This document shows positions 25,100 to 32,716 of a stretch of 41,682 bases of DNA, piece by piece. How positions within the stretch are numbered: position 1 is the first letter of the stretch; every line of letters begins with the position of its first letter. The notes beneath the pieces are model-generated. The model worked only from the letters and a program-made list of their open reading frames with translations, was not told the DNA's origin and ran no database searches. The position numbers and the translations under genes were made by a program. The DNA is from Acidimicrobiaceae bacterium (GTDB lineage: Bacteria; Actinomycetota; Acidimicrobiia; Acidimicrobiales; RAAP-2), in assembly GCA_027315445.1 (NCBI GenBank), contig DAHUYA010000180.1:1-41682 (forward strand), in the 5' to 3' direction.

Positions 25100-25214
25100 G
25101 AGCGGGACACGTCAGGTCCCGTGGGTCGGCGCCCGGGTCCCGCTCCTCTGTTTGCGGGCCCTCACGCGAGAGCGGCGAGGCGCTCCTTCATCACATCAAC
25201 AGTTTTGCAAGAAC

Positions 25215-26483
25215 TCACCAACGACGAGGTACACGGCGAGCTGGTTCGCTCGTGCGAGGGTCACCTTCAGGACTTGCCAGCTGGCGCTCCAGGTCCGTAA
25301 ACGCAGCAATGATGTCCGGTGCTTCGTACGCACGGTTGCGTCGTCCGATGTTCACCTGGCGCAGTACACCTGCTTTCACCAGCTGGGTGACGGCATTGTT
25401 CGCTGCAGGGTACGTCCTGTCGATGAGGGCAGCAGCACTGTTCACGGTCACAACTGGTGCACCGAGGAGAGCACGGAGCAAGATGTCGGCCGCAGAGTTC
25501 CTTCGGACAGACGGTATTCGCTCCCGCCACCCCCTCTCGATTTCTCGGGTTCGCTCCTCGAAGGCATCAGCATCGGCAACAGCACGGACGCAAGCCCCTG
25601 CAAACTGGGCGATCCATTGGTTCATACCGACGTGTGCTTCTTTGGATGTCGATGGTCCTCGATAGCGAGCACCAGTCAGACCGTTGATGTACGCCTTCGC
25701 CCAGGTGGCAAGGATCAGGGAAACGGGAGGAAGGACCCGCAGTGCCAAGCCTCGTCGTCGAAGCACGAGGTGAATGAGGGCACGTCCTGTTCGTCCGTTG
25801 CCGTCCACGAACGGGTGGATGGTCTCGAACTGGGCATGGGCAATGGCAGCTTGCGCAACAGTAGGGAGTGAGCCGTTGTTGCAGAAGGTGCAGAGATCGG
25901 CCATGAGGTCTCCGACAAACTCCGGAGGGGGAGGGACGAAGGCTGCAGAGCACGGGTTGTAGGAGCCACCACCGATCCAGTTCTGTTCCTCACGGAACCG
26001 TCCGCCATAGGATTCAAGCCGTGTTCCGGCAAGGAGGCGACGGTGGACATCGAGCAGCAGGTCCACCGTGATCTGGTCCCCCTCGCCAACGGCTTCGATG
26101 CCGAAGACCATGGCATCGATGTTGCCGAGCACCTCGGTTGCTGTGACATCGGATGGAGCTTCTCCGAACCCTCTCCCGACCTCAGCGTGCAGGAGTCGCC
26201 GGGCTCCGATGTCCAGCCCCTCGATCCGGGAGGAGGCGACCGCCTCGGCCCGAAGTAGGATGCGAGCCAGAGCCTCAGTATCGGTGAGGGCAGATGCCTG
26301 AACGTTCAACCGATGGATGGCAGCCTCTGCATCAGCAATTTCGGCAGCAACGCCCCCGTCTAGGGAGAAGCTCCTGCCTACGAGCAGGTCAGGGATGTAC
26401 GCCTCGTACTCGCACGAGCGGCGATCTCCCTTGGTCTGACCCGAGTAGTCGCTGATCCAGCGTCGTCGAACAACCTTTGACAT
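25215..26483 (-). CDS. Fic family protein, class II (N-terminal inhibition motif)
   Basis: 422 residues. The Fic motif HPFVDGNGRTGR is at residues 223-234 with the catalytic His. An inhibitory motif of the form S-x-x-x-E-G (SSRIEG, residues 84-89) lies before it, which puts the protein in class II, where the Glu blocks ATP. Upstream residues form the usual Fic N-terminal helices. After about 320 a winged-helix-like region (NSAADILLRALLGAPVVTVNSAA and TQLVKAGVLRQVNIG) follows. These enzymes transfer AMP or another nucleotide to target proteins. The ATG has AAGGAG upstream. No separate antitoxin gene is adjacent. Codon use and lower GC mark it as foreign to the flanking genome. An 11-bp inverted repeat covers its promoter. 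Confidence 0.92.
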   Translation of the reverse strand: MSKVVRRRWISDYSGQTKGDRRSCEYEAYIPDLLVGRSFSLDGGVAAEIADAEAAIHRLNVQASALTDTEALARILLRAEAVASSRIEGLDIGARRLLHAEVGRGFGEAPSDVTATEVLGNIDAMVFGIEAVGEGDQITVDLLLDVHRRLLAGTRLESYGGRFREEQNWIGGGSYNPCSAAFVPPPPEFVGDLMADLCTFCNNGSLPTVAQAAIAHAQFETIHPFVDGNGRTGRALIHLVLRRRGLALRVLPPVSLILATWAKAYINGLTGARYRGPSTSKEAHVGMNQWIAQFAGACVRAVADADAFEERTREIERGWRERIPSVRRNSAADILLRALLGAPVVTVNSAAALIDRTYPAANNAVTQLVKAGVLRQVNIGRRNRAYEAPDIIAAFTDLERQLASPEGDPRTSEPARRVPRRW

Positions 26484-26493
26484 GGAATCTCCT

Positions 26494-26522
26494 TATGGAA
26501 GGTTATTCTACAACCTTCCATA
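26494..26522 (-). promoter_or_regulatory. Operator of the Fic gene: 11-bp arms around the -10 element
   Basis: TATGGAAGGTT and AACCTTCCATA form a perfect inverted repeat with a 7-bp spacer. On the minus strand the spacer reads GTAGAAT, containing TAGAAT, a good -10 for the Fic gene. A bound protein would block it. The left arm ends 10 bp before the start codon, next to the AAGGAG site. Confidence 0.7.
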
Positions 26523-26542
26523 CTCGGAATCCATATTGTGGT

Positions 26543-26973
26543 TTACGAACCTGCCCGCCCTGCGCTCTCCAGCATCCTCTCCAGTGCGATCTTCGGGACG
26601 AGGATGCGCAACCTCCCGGTCCTTGGTTGCGTGCTGGTAGATGAGTTGCTCAGGTCCTTGTCGCCGAGCGTCGGCTTGATGTGCAACCGGAGGTTCGTCT
26701 CGTACTGCTCCTGGCTGCGGGGCCGAAGGCTCGGCTTCTTCTGTTCGAGCCACTTGTCGGCGTACTCCCGGAGCGGGATGCGTCCCTGCTCCGGAGAAAT
26801 CCAGGTTCCTCGCTCGATGTCTGCCCGTGTTGCGGCCAGGAAGGCCTCTGCGTCCCGTTGGTCTTGTAGGTGGCGGGAGCAGCCCGCCACGGACCATCGG
26901 CCCGGTAGCGGGCCTGCCAGCGCCCTGAAGGCAATTTCCGGGTGCTGCCCCATGAGCTGCGGTTCCGAGTCAC
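26543..26973 (-). pseudogene. Tyrosine integrase, internally deleted and frameshifted
   Basis: The start at 26973 reads STRKLPSGRWQARYRADGPW, the usual N-terminus of actinobacterial phage-type integrases. A frame change near 26860 continues with RDAEAFLAATRADIERGTWI, then REYADKWLEQ and YETNLRLHIKPTLGDKDLSN, the core-binding domain. It then jumps directly to LIYQHATKDRE in another frame, the C-terminal active-site Tyr motif. The region between, with the catalytic R...HxxR residues, is gone. It lies next to the tRNA-Gly gene, as expected for the enzyme that inserted the element. It cannot be active. Confidence 0.75.
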
Positions 26974-27015
26974 GACCGCAGCCTCCAGCTTACGAAGGAC
27001 TGAGTCAGTGTCGCC

Positions 27016-27067
27016 CAGGTACCGGAACCACGCCGGAAAGTGTCAAACAGGTGCCGGAACCACGCCG
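27016..27067. repeat. Two 20-bp direct repeats, 32 bp apart, beside the attachment site
   Basis: CAGGTACCGGAACCACGCCG (27016-27035) and CAGGTGCCGGAACCACGCCG (27048-27067) differ at one base. They sit between the integrase remnant and the tRNA gene, where integrase arm-type sites are often found. They may instead be part of an IS end. Confidence 0.6.
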
Positions 27068-27137
27068 TCAAGCATGAACCGGAATTTCACAGAGTCCTTG
27101 TGGCGCGTATGTGGCACGGACCTGTTGTGGCATGCGA

Positions 27138-27161
27138 AAGGGGCTCCAGACGGAGCCCCTT
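27138..27161 (-). terminator. Hairpin terminator downstream of tRNA-Gly
   Basis: AAGGGGCTCC and GGAGCCCCTT pair perfectly over 10 bp around a 4-base loop. On the minus strand this is about 25 bp past the tRNA 3' end, with a short TT(T) after the stem. Confidence 0.65.
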
Positions 27162-27186
27162 GCACTCGCCTGGCCTGGACTTTCTC

Positions 27187-27262
27187 TGGAGCGGACGACG
27201 GGATTCGAACCCGCGACCCTCACCTTGGCAAGGTGATGCTCTACCAACTGAGCCACGTCCGC
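27187..27262 (-). tRNA. tRNA-Gly (anticodon GCC)
   Basis: The minus strand starts GCGGACGTGGCTCAGTTGGT, gives the anticodon arm CACCTTGCCAAGGTG with anticodon GCC, then the T arm GCGGGTTCGAATCCCGT and ends CGTCCGC-T-CCA. The 7-bp acceptor stem pairs fully (GCGGACG with CGTCCGC), the discriminator base is T, and CCA is encoded (27187-27189). It lies 15 bp past the stop of the acyltransferase gene on the same strand, so it may share that transcript or have its own promoter. Its 3' part served as the attachment site of the integrative element to the left. Confidence 0.97.
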
Positions 27263-27277
27263 GTCTAAGCCGACACT

Positions 27278-28753
27278 CTACCCCTCCCCCGCGGCCGGCG
27301 GGAGCTCCCGCACTCCGGTGACCCGGCCGGTGCCGACGGCCGCCGCCACCAACTCCGCGAATGCGTCGTCGAGGCAGATGGCCAGGTCCTGCACGTCGGG
27401 GACGAGGCGCCGGCAGCCGAGGAGCCCGAAATAGAGGGTGTCCTCATAGCTCATCGCGGTGACGTTGAGCCCCATCCCCTCGGCCACCGGCCCGATCGGG
27501 TACAGGGCCACCACCCGGGCCCCCGCACAGAAGAGGCCCATCGGTGGCCCCGGGACGCTCGACACGGTCAGGTTGGCGAGCGGGGGAAGACGGTCGAAGA
27601 CCCGAAGGCCGGCCGCCCAGCGGGCCAGCCTCGAGGCCACCACCGGCGGCGCCATCCGGGCCAGGTCCTCCACGAGCCTTCCCCCGGTCATCGGTTGCTG
27701 CGCCTTGGCCTCCGCCGTGCCCCGGGCGATCGTCACCAGCCGTGCCACGGGGTCGTCGAGCTCGGTGGCCAGCGAGATCAGCATGCCCCCCACCCGGTTG
27801 CCGAGCGCGCCCCGTTCCTCCTCGTCGCGTGTGGAGACCGGCACCAGGGCGACCAGTGACCCCGTGGGGGTCTCTTCCCGGCGCTCGAGCAGCCGACGCA
27901 CCGCTCCGGCCACCCCGGCCAGCACCACGTCGTTGACCGTGCCCCCGAAAGCGGACCGCACCAGCTTGGCGTCCTGCAGCGGCAGGGTCAGGGTGGCGAG
28001 CCGCCGGCGGTCGGAGAGGCTGCCGTTGAGCGAGGTCCGCGGGGCCCGGAAGGGTGAGGGCGGAGGCCGCTGGCCCACCTCGGCCAGCCGCTGGTTGTGC
28101 TCGGCCACCCCCACGACGGTGTCGACTCCCCGTTGCAGGACGCCGAGCACCGTCTCGGGCTGGCGGGCCAGGCCGCCGAGGGCGTGCTTCCACCGTGCCG
28201 GCGAGGACGGCAGGGGCGGTGGGTCCCATGGCCCGGCCGGCCCGGCCACCGGGGACGAATGCGGTCGGAGGTCGAAGAAGGCTGCCAGCACAGTGGCACC
28301 GGACACGCCGTCGAGGATGGCGTGGTGCAGCCGGGCGGCCACCGCGGTGCGGTCCTGGCGGAGACCCTCCACCACCACCATCTCCCACAGTGGGCGGGAG
28401 AGGTCGAGAGGGCGGGCCAGCAGGTCGGCCACCAGCTCCTCCAGCTCGCGTGGGCCACCGGGGGCGGGGATGCTGGCCCGTCGCAGATGGTCGTCGAGAT
28501 CGAAGGCGGGGTCGTCCACCCACACCGGGTGGTGCAGGCCGAGCGGCGCCCGAACCACCCGCTGGCGGAGCGGCGGGACGAGGTGGAGTCGCTCCTCCAC
28601 CAGGCGGCGGATCTGGGCGAACCGGGTCGACGGGCTGAACAGGGACCGGCGGCCCTCCGGCGGGTCGAGGACCAGGACGGCCCCCACGTGGAGGCGGTTG
28701 TGCCCCTCCTCCAGCGAGAGGAAGGCGGCATCCAGGCCGTCGAGCGGTCGCAC
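27278..28753 (-). CDS. Wax ester synthase / diacylglycerol acyltransferase (WS/DGAT)
   Basis: 491 residues. The start PLDGLDAAFLSLEEGHNRLHVGAVLVLD is typical of WS/DGAT, and the active-site motif HHxxxDG is present as RLHHAILDGVSG. Later segments include NRVGGMLISL, LTVSSVPGPPMGLFCAGARV and GLNVTAMSYEDTLYFGLLGCR. The enzyme joins acyl-CoA to diacylglycerol or a fatty alcohol to make storage lipid, near the membrane. The GTG start is one base past the dUTPase stop (TGAGGTG), so the two genes are translated together, which is an unusual pairing. Whether it acts on DAG, wax alcohol or another acceptor cannot be told. Confidence 0.92.
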   Translation of the reverse strand: MRPLDGLDAAFLSLEEGHNRLHVGAVLVLDPPEGRRSLFSPSTRFAQIRRLVEERLHLVPPLRQRVVRAPLGLHHPVWVDDPAFDLDDHLRRASIPAPGGPRELEELVADLLARPLDLSRPLWEMVVVEGLRQDRTAVAARLHHAILDGVSGATVLAAFFDLRPHSSPVAGPAGPWDPPPLPSSPARWKHALGGLARQPETVLGVLQRGVDTVVGVAEHNQRLAEVGQRPPPSPFRAPRTSLNGSLSDRRRLATLTLPLQDAKLVRSAFGGTVNDVVLAGVAGAVRRLLERREETPTGSLVALVPVSTRDEEERGALGNRVGGMLISLATELDDPVARLVTIARGTAEAKAQQPMTGGRLVEDLARMAPPVVASRLARWAAGLRVFDRLPPLANLTVSSVPGPPMGLFCAGARVVALYPIGPVAEGMGLNVTAMSYEDTLYFGLLGCRRLVPDVQDLAICLDDAFAELVAAAVGTGRVTGVRELPPAAGEG

Positions 28754-28754
28754 C

Positions 28755-29198
28755 TCAGCGCCCGCTGTGGCCGAAGCCTCCAGCCCCGCGCTCGGCAGGC
28801 GGCAGGTCGGCCTCGGCCACCACCACGAAGCTCGCCTCCTCCACCCGCTGGATCACGAGCTGGGCAACCCGGTCCCCCCGGTTGACCTCGTAGTCCTCCT
28901 TTGGGTCCGTGTTGACCAACAGCACCGAGAGCTCGCCCCGGTAGCCGGCGTCGATCAGCCCCGGGGTGTTGAGGCAGGTGACCCCGTGACGCAGCGCCAG
29001 CCCGCTGCGGGGCTGGACGAAGCCGGCGTAGCCCTCCGGGATGGCCACCACCACCCCGGTCGGCACCAGCGCCCGCCCCCCGCCGGCCACGAGCAGCGCA
29101 CCCTCGCGGGCGAAGAGATCGGCGCCGGCGTCGCCGGGGCGCGCGTAGCCGGGCACGGGGAGCTCGGGGTCGAGCTGGTGGAGCGCAACGGCGAGCAC
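28755..29198 (-). CDS. dut: dUTP diphosphatase (dUTPase)
   Basis: 147 residues, normal length for the trimeric all-beta dUTPase. The five motifs can be read: PGYARPGDAGADLFA (1), FVQPRSGLALRHGV (3), TPGLIDAGYRGELSVLLVN (with the catalytic Asp), GDRVAQLVIQRV (4) and the C-terminal arm RGAGGFGHSGR (5, normally ending FGSTG). It converts dUTP to dUMP and keeps uracil out of DNA. GTG start at 29198. It is directly upstream of the WS/DGAT gene and divergent from the oligoribonuclease gene 60 bp away. A core gene. Confidence 0.95.
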   Translation of the reverse strand: MLAVALHQLDPELPVPGYARPGDAGADLFAREGALLVAGGGRALVPTGVVVAIPEGYAGFVQPRSGLALRHGVTCLNTPGLIDAGYRGELSVLLVNTDPKEDYEVNRGDRVAQLVIQRVEEASFVVVAEADLPPAERGAGGFGHSGR

Positions 29199-29258
29199 GG
29201 CGTGACACTACCGACCCCGGGTCACCCTCCACCGTGCCGCCGGTAGCATCACTCTCCG

Positions 29259-29885
29259 ATGTTGGCCTGGATGGACCTCGAGATGACCGGCCTCGACCCG
29301 GCCCGTCACCGAATCGTCGAGATCGCCACCCTGCTGACCGACGACGACCTGGCGGTGGTGGCCGAGGGCCCCGACCTGGTGGTGAGGGTGAGCCACGAGG
29401 ACCTCGGCGCCATGGACGAGGTGGTGCGCAACATGCACACCCGCTCCGGGCTACTGGCGGCCATCGAGTCCTCGAGCGTCGGCCTCGCCGACGCCGGTCG
29501 CGCCACGCTCGAGTTCCTCCGCTCCCACATCGCCGAGCCCGGCACCGTGCCGCTCGCCGGGAACTCGATCGGGACGGACCGGCGGTTCCTGGCCGCCCAG
29601 CTCCCGGAGATCGAGGCCTTCTTCCATTACCGGTCGGTCGACGTCTCGACGGTGAAGGAGCTCTGCCGCCGGTGGTACCCCGACGCCCTCGCCGGGGCAC
29701 CCCGCAAACGCACCGCCCACCGGGCGATGGACGACATCAAGGAGAGCGTTGCCGAGCTGACGTACTACCGGCGGTCCATCTTCCGACCTGCGGAGCCCGC
29801 GGTCGGGTCCGCGATCGGGCGTGCGGCGCTGGTCGAGGCCGCCGAGTCGGCGCCCGCACCGGCGGCCGGCCCCGACCCGGCATGA
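29259..29885 (+). CDS. orn: Oligoribonuclease
   Basis: 208 residues. The DEDDh exonuclease signature is clear: WMDLEMTGLDPARHRIVEIA (D-x-E), GNSIGTDRRFLAAQLPEIE (second Asp), DVSTVKELCRRW, and AHRAMDDIKESVAEL (His and last Asp). It degrades short RNA oligonucleotides, including the dinucleotide product of cyclic-di-GMP breakdown, to mononucleotides. The last 30 or so residues are an Ala/Pro-rich tail. The stop overlaps the start of the acyl-CoA ligase gene (ATGA), so the two are coupled. A core gene. Confidence 0.95.
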   Translation: MLAWMDLEMTGLDPARHRIVEIATLLTDDDLAVVAEGPDLVVRVSHEDLGAMDEVVRNMHTRSGLLAAIESSSVGLADAGRATLEFLRSHIAEPGTVPLAGNSIGTDRRFLAAQLPEIEAFFHYRSVDVSTVKELCRRWYPDALAGAPRKRTAHRAMDDIKESVAELTYYRRSIFRPAEPAVGSAIGRAALVEAAESAPAPAAGPDPA

Positions 29886-31822
29886 CCAGCCGTGAGGAGG
29901 TGCGGGCGACCCTCAGTCGAGCCGAGGCGACGGCGAGGTTGACCGCCATCGGCGAACGGTTCGAGATGGCCGAGGTGGAGATCCGAGGGGTCCCCACGAG
30001 GACCTGGGTCCACGCCCCGGCCTCGCTGCGGGCCGTGCTCGAGCGCTCGCTCCGCTACGGCGACGACGTCTTCCTCGTCTACGAGGACGAGCGGATCACC
30101 TTCGGCGAGCACTTCCGGCAGGCGGCCACCCTGGCGCGTCGGCTGGGTGAGCGCTTCGGGATCGGCAAGGGCGACCGGGTGGCGATCGCCATGCGGAACC
30201 TGCCCGAGTGGGTGGTGGCCTTCTGGGCGGCCACGCTGGCGGGGGCGGTGGTGGTCCCGCTCAACGCCTGGTGGACCGGCGACGAGCTGCGCTTCGCCCT
30301 CGAGGACTCTGGGTCGGTGGTCGTAGTGGCCGACGAGGAGCGGGCCGACCGCCTAGGCGGTGGTGGGACGGCGCTTCCCGACCTCCGGGCGATGGTGGTC
30401 ACGAGCGAGCACCGGCACCCGGAGCCGGCCGCCCCCACCCGTGGCGTGGCACCCGAGGAGGTCTCGTTCGCCGATGCCCTGGGTGAGGTCGACCCGCACG
30501 CCGAGGCGCCCGAGATCGTCCTCGAGCCGGAGGACGACGCCACCATCTTCTACACCTCGGGCACCACCGGTCGGCCGAAAGGGGCGGTGGGCACCCACCG
30601 CAACATCTGCACCAACCTGATGAACCTGACCTTCGTGAACGCCCTGAACGCCCTGCGTTTCGGCAGTGGGGACCCCCCACCGGCCACGGCGCGCGACGGG
30701 GGTGCCGAGGGGGACACAGCCGGGGTGGCGGCCAGCGGCCCGGCCGGGGACACAGCCGGGGGGGCGGCCAGCGGCCCGGCCGGGGACACGGCCGGGGAGC
30801 CGGTCGGGACCCGGCAGCCGAACATCTCGCTGTTGTCGGTGCCCCTCTTCCACGCCACCGGCTGCCACTCCGTGCTGGTCCCGAACACGGCCAGCGGTGG
30901 GCGGCTCGTCATGATGCACCACTTCGACCCCGAGCGGGCGCTCGAGCTGATCGAGCGCGAGCGGGTGACCACCTTCGGCGGCGTCCCGACCATGGTGATG
31001 CGGGTTCTCGATTCGCCCGACTTCGCCCGCCGCGACGTCTCCTCCGTCCGCTCCGTCTCCTACGGAGGCGCCCCCGCTCCGCCCGAGCTGGTCCGCCGGA
31101 TCCGGTCCCACTTCCCGGCCGGCCGGCCCGGCAACGGCTACGGGCTGACCGAGACCTCCTCGGTCACGTGCATGCTCAGCGGTGAGGACTACGTGGCCCA
31201 CCCCGACACCGTCGGGGCGCCGGTCCCGGTGGCCGACGTGGCCGTGGTGCCCGAGGACTTCGAGGGCGAGGAGCCGGACCCCTCCCTTCCCTCGGGCCCG
31301 GAGGTGACCGGAGAGCTCTGGATCAAGGGCCCCCAGGTGGTCCGCGGCTACTGGCGGCGCCCCGACGAGACGGCCCGCACCTTCACCCGCGGCTGGCTCC
31401 ACACCGGCGACATCGCCCGGATCGACCACGAGGGCTACGTCTCGATCGTCGACCGCGCGAAGGACGTGGTCATCCGGGGCGGCGAGAACGTGTACTCGGC
31501 CGAGGTCGAGGACGCCCTCTACGAGCACCCGGCGGTGGCCGAGTGCGCCGTCATCGGCGTGCCGCACCCCGTCCTCGGCGAAGAGGTCGGTGTCGTGGTG
31601 GTGCTCCGGCCCGGCCACAAGGTGACGGCCGAGGAGCTGACCCTGCACGTGCGGGACCGGCTGGCCGCCTTCAAGGCGCCCACCCGGGTCTGGTTCCGCG
31701 GAGCCGGCCTACCGCGCAACCCGGCCGGAAAGCTCCTGAAGCGCCCGCTGCGCCAGGAGGTGCTCGGCGGGGGTCCGGCGACGGGGGCCGGCGAGCCGCA
31801 GCCGGCCCAGGGGCCGGCCTGA
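29882..31822 (+). CDS. Fatty-acid-CoA ligase-like AMP-forming enzyme with an internal repeat insertion
   Basis: 646 residues, longer than the usual 520-560. The AMP-binding P-loop is IFYTSGTTGRPKGAVGTHRN. The later core motifs are GYGLTETSSVTCML, WLHTGDIARIDHEGYVSIVDR, KDVVIRGGENVYSAEVE, and the C-terminal lysine in RNPAGKLLKR. The enzyme should activate a carboxylic acid as acyl-AMP and pass it to CoA. Between the P-loop and SVPLFHATG is an extra, disordered, Gly/Ala/Thr-rich segment that contains 12-residue repeats. It starts at ATG 29882 inside the orn stop codon. A lipid or aromatic acid substrate is likely but not shown. Confidence 0.9.
   Translation: MTSREEVRATLSRAEATARLTAIGERFEMAEVEIRGVPTRTWVHAPASLRAVLERSLRYGDDVFLVYEDERITFGEHFRQAATLARRLGERFGIGKGDRVAIAMRNLPEWVVAFWAATLAGAVVVPLNAWWTGDELRFALEDSGSVVVVADEERADRLGGGGTALPDLRAMVVTSEHRHPEPAAPTRGVAPEEVSFADALGEVDPHAEAPEIVLEPEDDATIFYTSGTTGRPKGAVGTHRNICTNLMNLTFVNALNALRFGSGDPPPATARDGGAEGDTAGVAASGPAGDTAGGAASGPAGDTAGEPVGTRQPNISLLSVPLFHATGCHSVLVPNTASGGRLVMMHHFDPERALELIERERVTTFGGVPTMVMRVLDSPDFARRDVSSVRSVSYGGAPAPPELVRRIRSHFPAGRPGNGYGLTETSSVTCMLSGEDYVAHPDTVGAPVPVADVAVVPEDFEGEEPDPSLPSGPEVTGELWIKGPQVVRGYWRRPDETARTFTRGWLHTGDIARIDHEGYVSIVDRAKDVVIRGGENVYSAEVEDALYEHPAVAECAVIGVPHPVLGEEVGVVVVLRPGHKVTAEELTLHVRDRLAAFKAPTRVWFRGAGLPRNPAGKLLKRPLRQEVLGGGPATGAGEPQPAQGPA
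30710..30797. repeat. Tandem repeat, 36-bp unit, 2.4 copies, inside the acyl-CoA ligase gene
   Basis: Units start at 30710, 30746 and 30782 and encode GDTAGVAASGPA, GDTAGGAASGPA and GDTAGEP. They are in frame and fall in a surface loop after the P-loop. Confidence 0.9.
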
Positions 31823-31823
31823 T

Positions 31824-31843
31824 CGCGCCGGGGCCCCGGCGCG
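31824..31843. terminator. Perfect 20-bp palindrome between convergent genes
   Basis: CGCGCCGGGGCCCCGGCGCG begins directly after the ligase stop and lies in the gap to the peroxiredoxin gene end (31886). Its stem is ideal for a bidirectional terminator, but there is no T-run on either side. Confidence 0.5.
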
Positions 31844-31885
31844 TCGGGGGGCCGGCGGCCGGGGTGCCCGCGGTCGGGGGGCGGA

Positions 31886-32521
31886 CTACTTGTTGGGCTG
31901 CGGGGTGATCCGGAGGTAGGGCTTGAGGGTCTTGAAGCCCTTCGGGAACCGCGTCTTGGCCTCGTCGTCGGGGATGGCCGGGGCGATGATCACGTCGCCG
32001 CCGTCCACCCAGTTCACCGGGGTGGAGACCTGGTAGTCGGCGGTCAGCTGCAGCGAGTCGAGGACCCGGATGACCTCGTCCACGTTGCGTCCGGTGGAGG
32101 CGGGGTAGGTGAGGGTCAGCTTGACCTTCTTGTCCGGGCCGATGATGAACACTGAACGGACGGTCAGGGTGTCGTTGGCGTTCGGGTGGATCATGTCGTA
32201 GAGATCCGCCACCTGGTGCCCTTCGTCGCCGATCAAGGGGAAGTTCAGGGGTTGTCCCTGCGTCTCGGCGATGTCCCCCGCCCAGCCGTTGTGCGACTCC
32301 ACCGAGTCCACCGACAGGCCGATGAGCTTCGTGTTGCGCTTGTCGAACTCGCCCTTGGCCTTGGCGAAGGCCCCCAGCTCGGTCGTGCAGACCGGGGTGA
32401 AGTCCTTCGGGTGGGAGAACAGGATCCCCCAGCTGTCGCCCAGCCACTCGTGGAAGTGGATGGTCCCCTCGGTGGTCTCGGCCGTGAAGTCAGGTGCGGT
32501 GTCGCCGAGTCGAACAGTCAT
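31886..32521 (-). CDS. 1-Cys peroxiredoxin (Prx6-type)
   Basis: 211 residues. MTVRLGDTAPDFTAETTEG begins the thioredoxin-like fold. The peroxidatic Cys is in FSHPKDFTPVCTTELGAFAK. GLSVDSVESHNGWAGDI and TGRNVDEVIRVLDSLQLTA are Prx6-specific, as is the long C-terminal arm (VNWVDGGDVIIAPAIPDDEA). It reduces hydroperoxides in the cytosol and uses one catalytic Cys; the reducing partner is not known. The start at ATG 32521 has AGGAGGA eight bases upstream. It is convergent with the ligase and divergent from the hydratase gene. Confidence 0.93.
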   Translation of the reverse strand: MTVRLGDTAPDFTAETTEGTIHFHEWLGDSWGILFSHPKDFTPVCTTELGAFAKAKGEFDKRNTKLIGLSVDSVESHNGWAGDIAETQGQPLNFPLIGDEGHQVADLYDMIHPNANDTLTVRSVFIIGPDKKVKLTLTYPASTGRNVDEVIRVLDSLQLTADYQVSTPVNWVDGGDVIIAPAIPDDEAKTRFPKGFKTLKPYLRITPQPNK

Positions 32522-32716
32522 GGAGCAAGTCCTCCTAGTCACCGGGGCCAGGGCGCCAGTCGCCCTCGTGCCGATGTCGTCCTCGCCGGAAGCCTAGCGA
32601 GGTCCACGGCAATTGTCGACTCAGAAGGTCAAGATTGTGGAACCTCTCCTGACCAGGGGCGGGACGGACGGCCCATCGTCCGGGGCGGTGCCCCGGCCGT
32701 GCGAGAATCAATCGTC

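Larger units (their letters stand above)
23161..27189. mobile_element. Decayed integrative element inserted at tRNA-Gly(GCC)
   Basis: The element is bounded on the right by the tRNA-Gly gene and on the left by a degraded direct repeat of that tRNA's 3' part (23161-23199). It contains a deleted tyrosine integrase next to the tRNA, two toxin-antitoxin modules, an IS110 fragment and a Fic gene. The base composition is visibly poorer in GC than the flanks, especially at 25,200-27,100. These are the marks of an integrated genetic element; without a complete integrase it should no longer move by itself. Confidence 0.75.

Noticed and set aside
25100-25214. A possible second IS end or small gene between the IS110 fragment and the Fic gene
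   Set aside because: No inverted repeat pair or plausible reading frame was seen in these 115 bases.
27459-29246. A 595-residue plus-strand open frame over WS/DGAT and dut
   Set aside because: Antisense of two well-recognised genes; it has no motif of its own.
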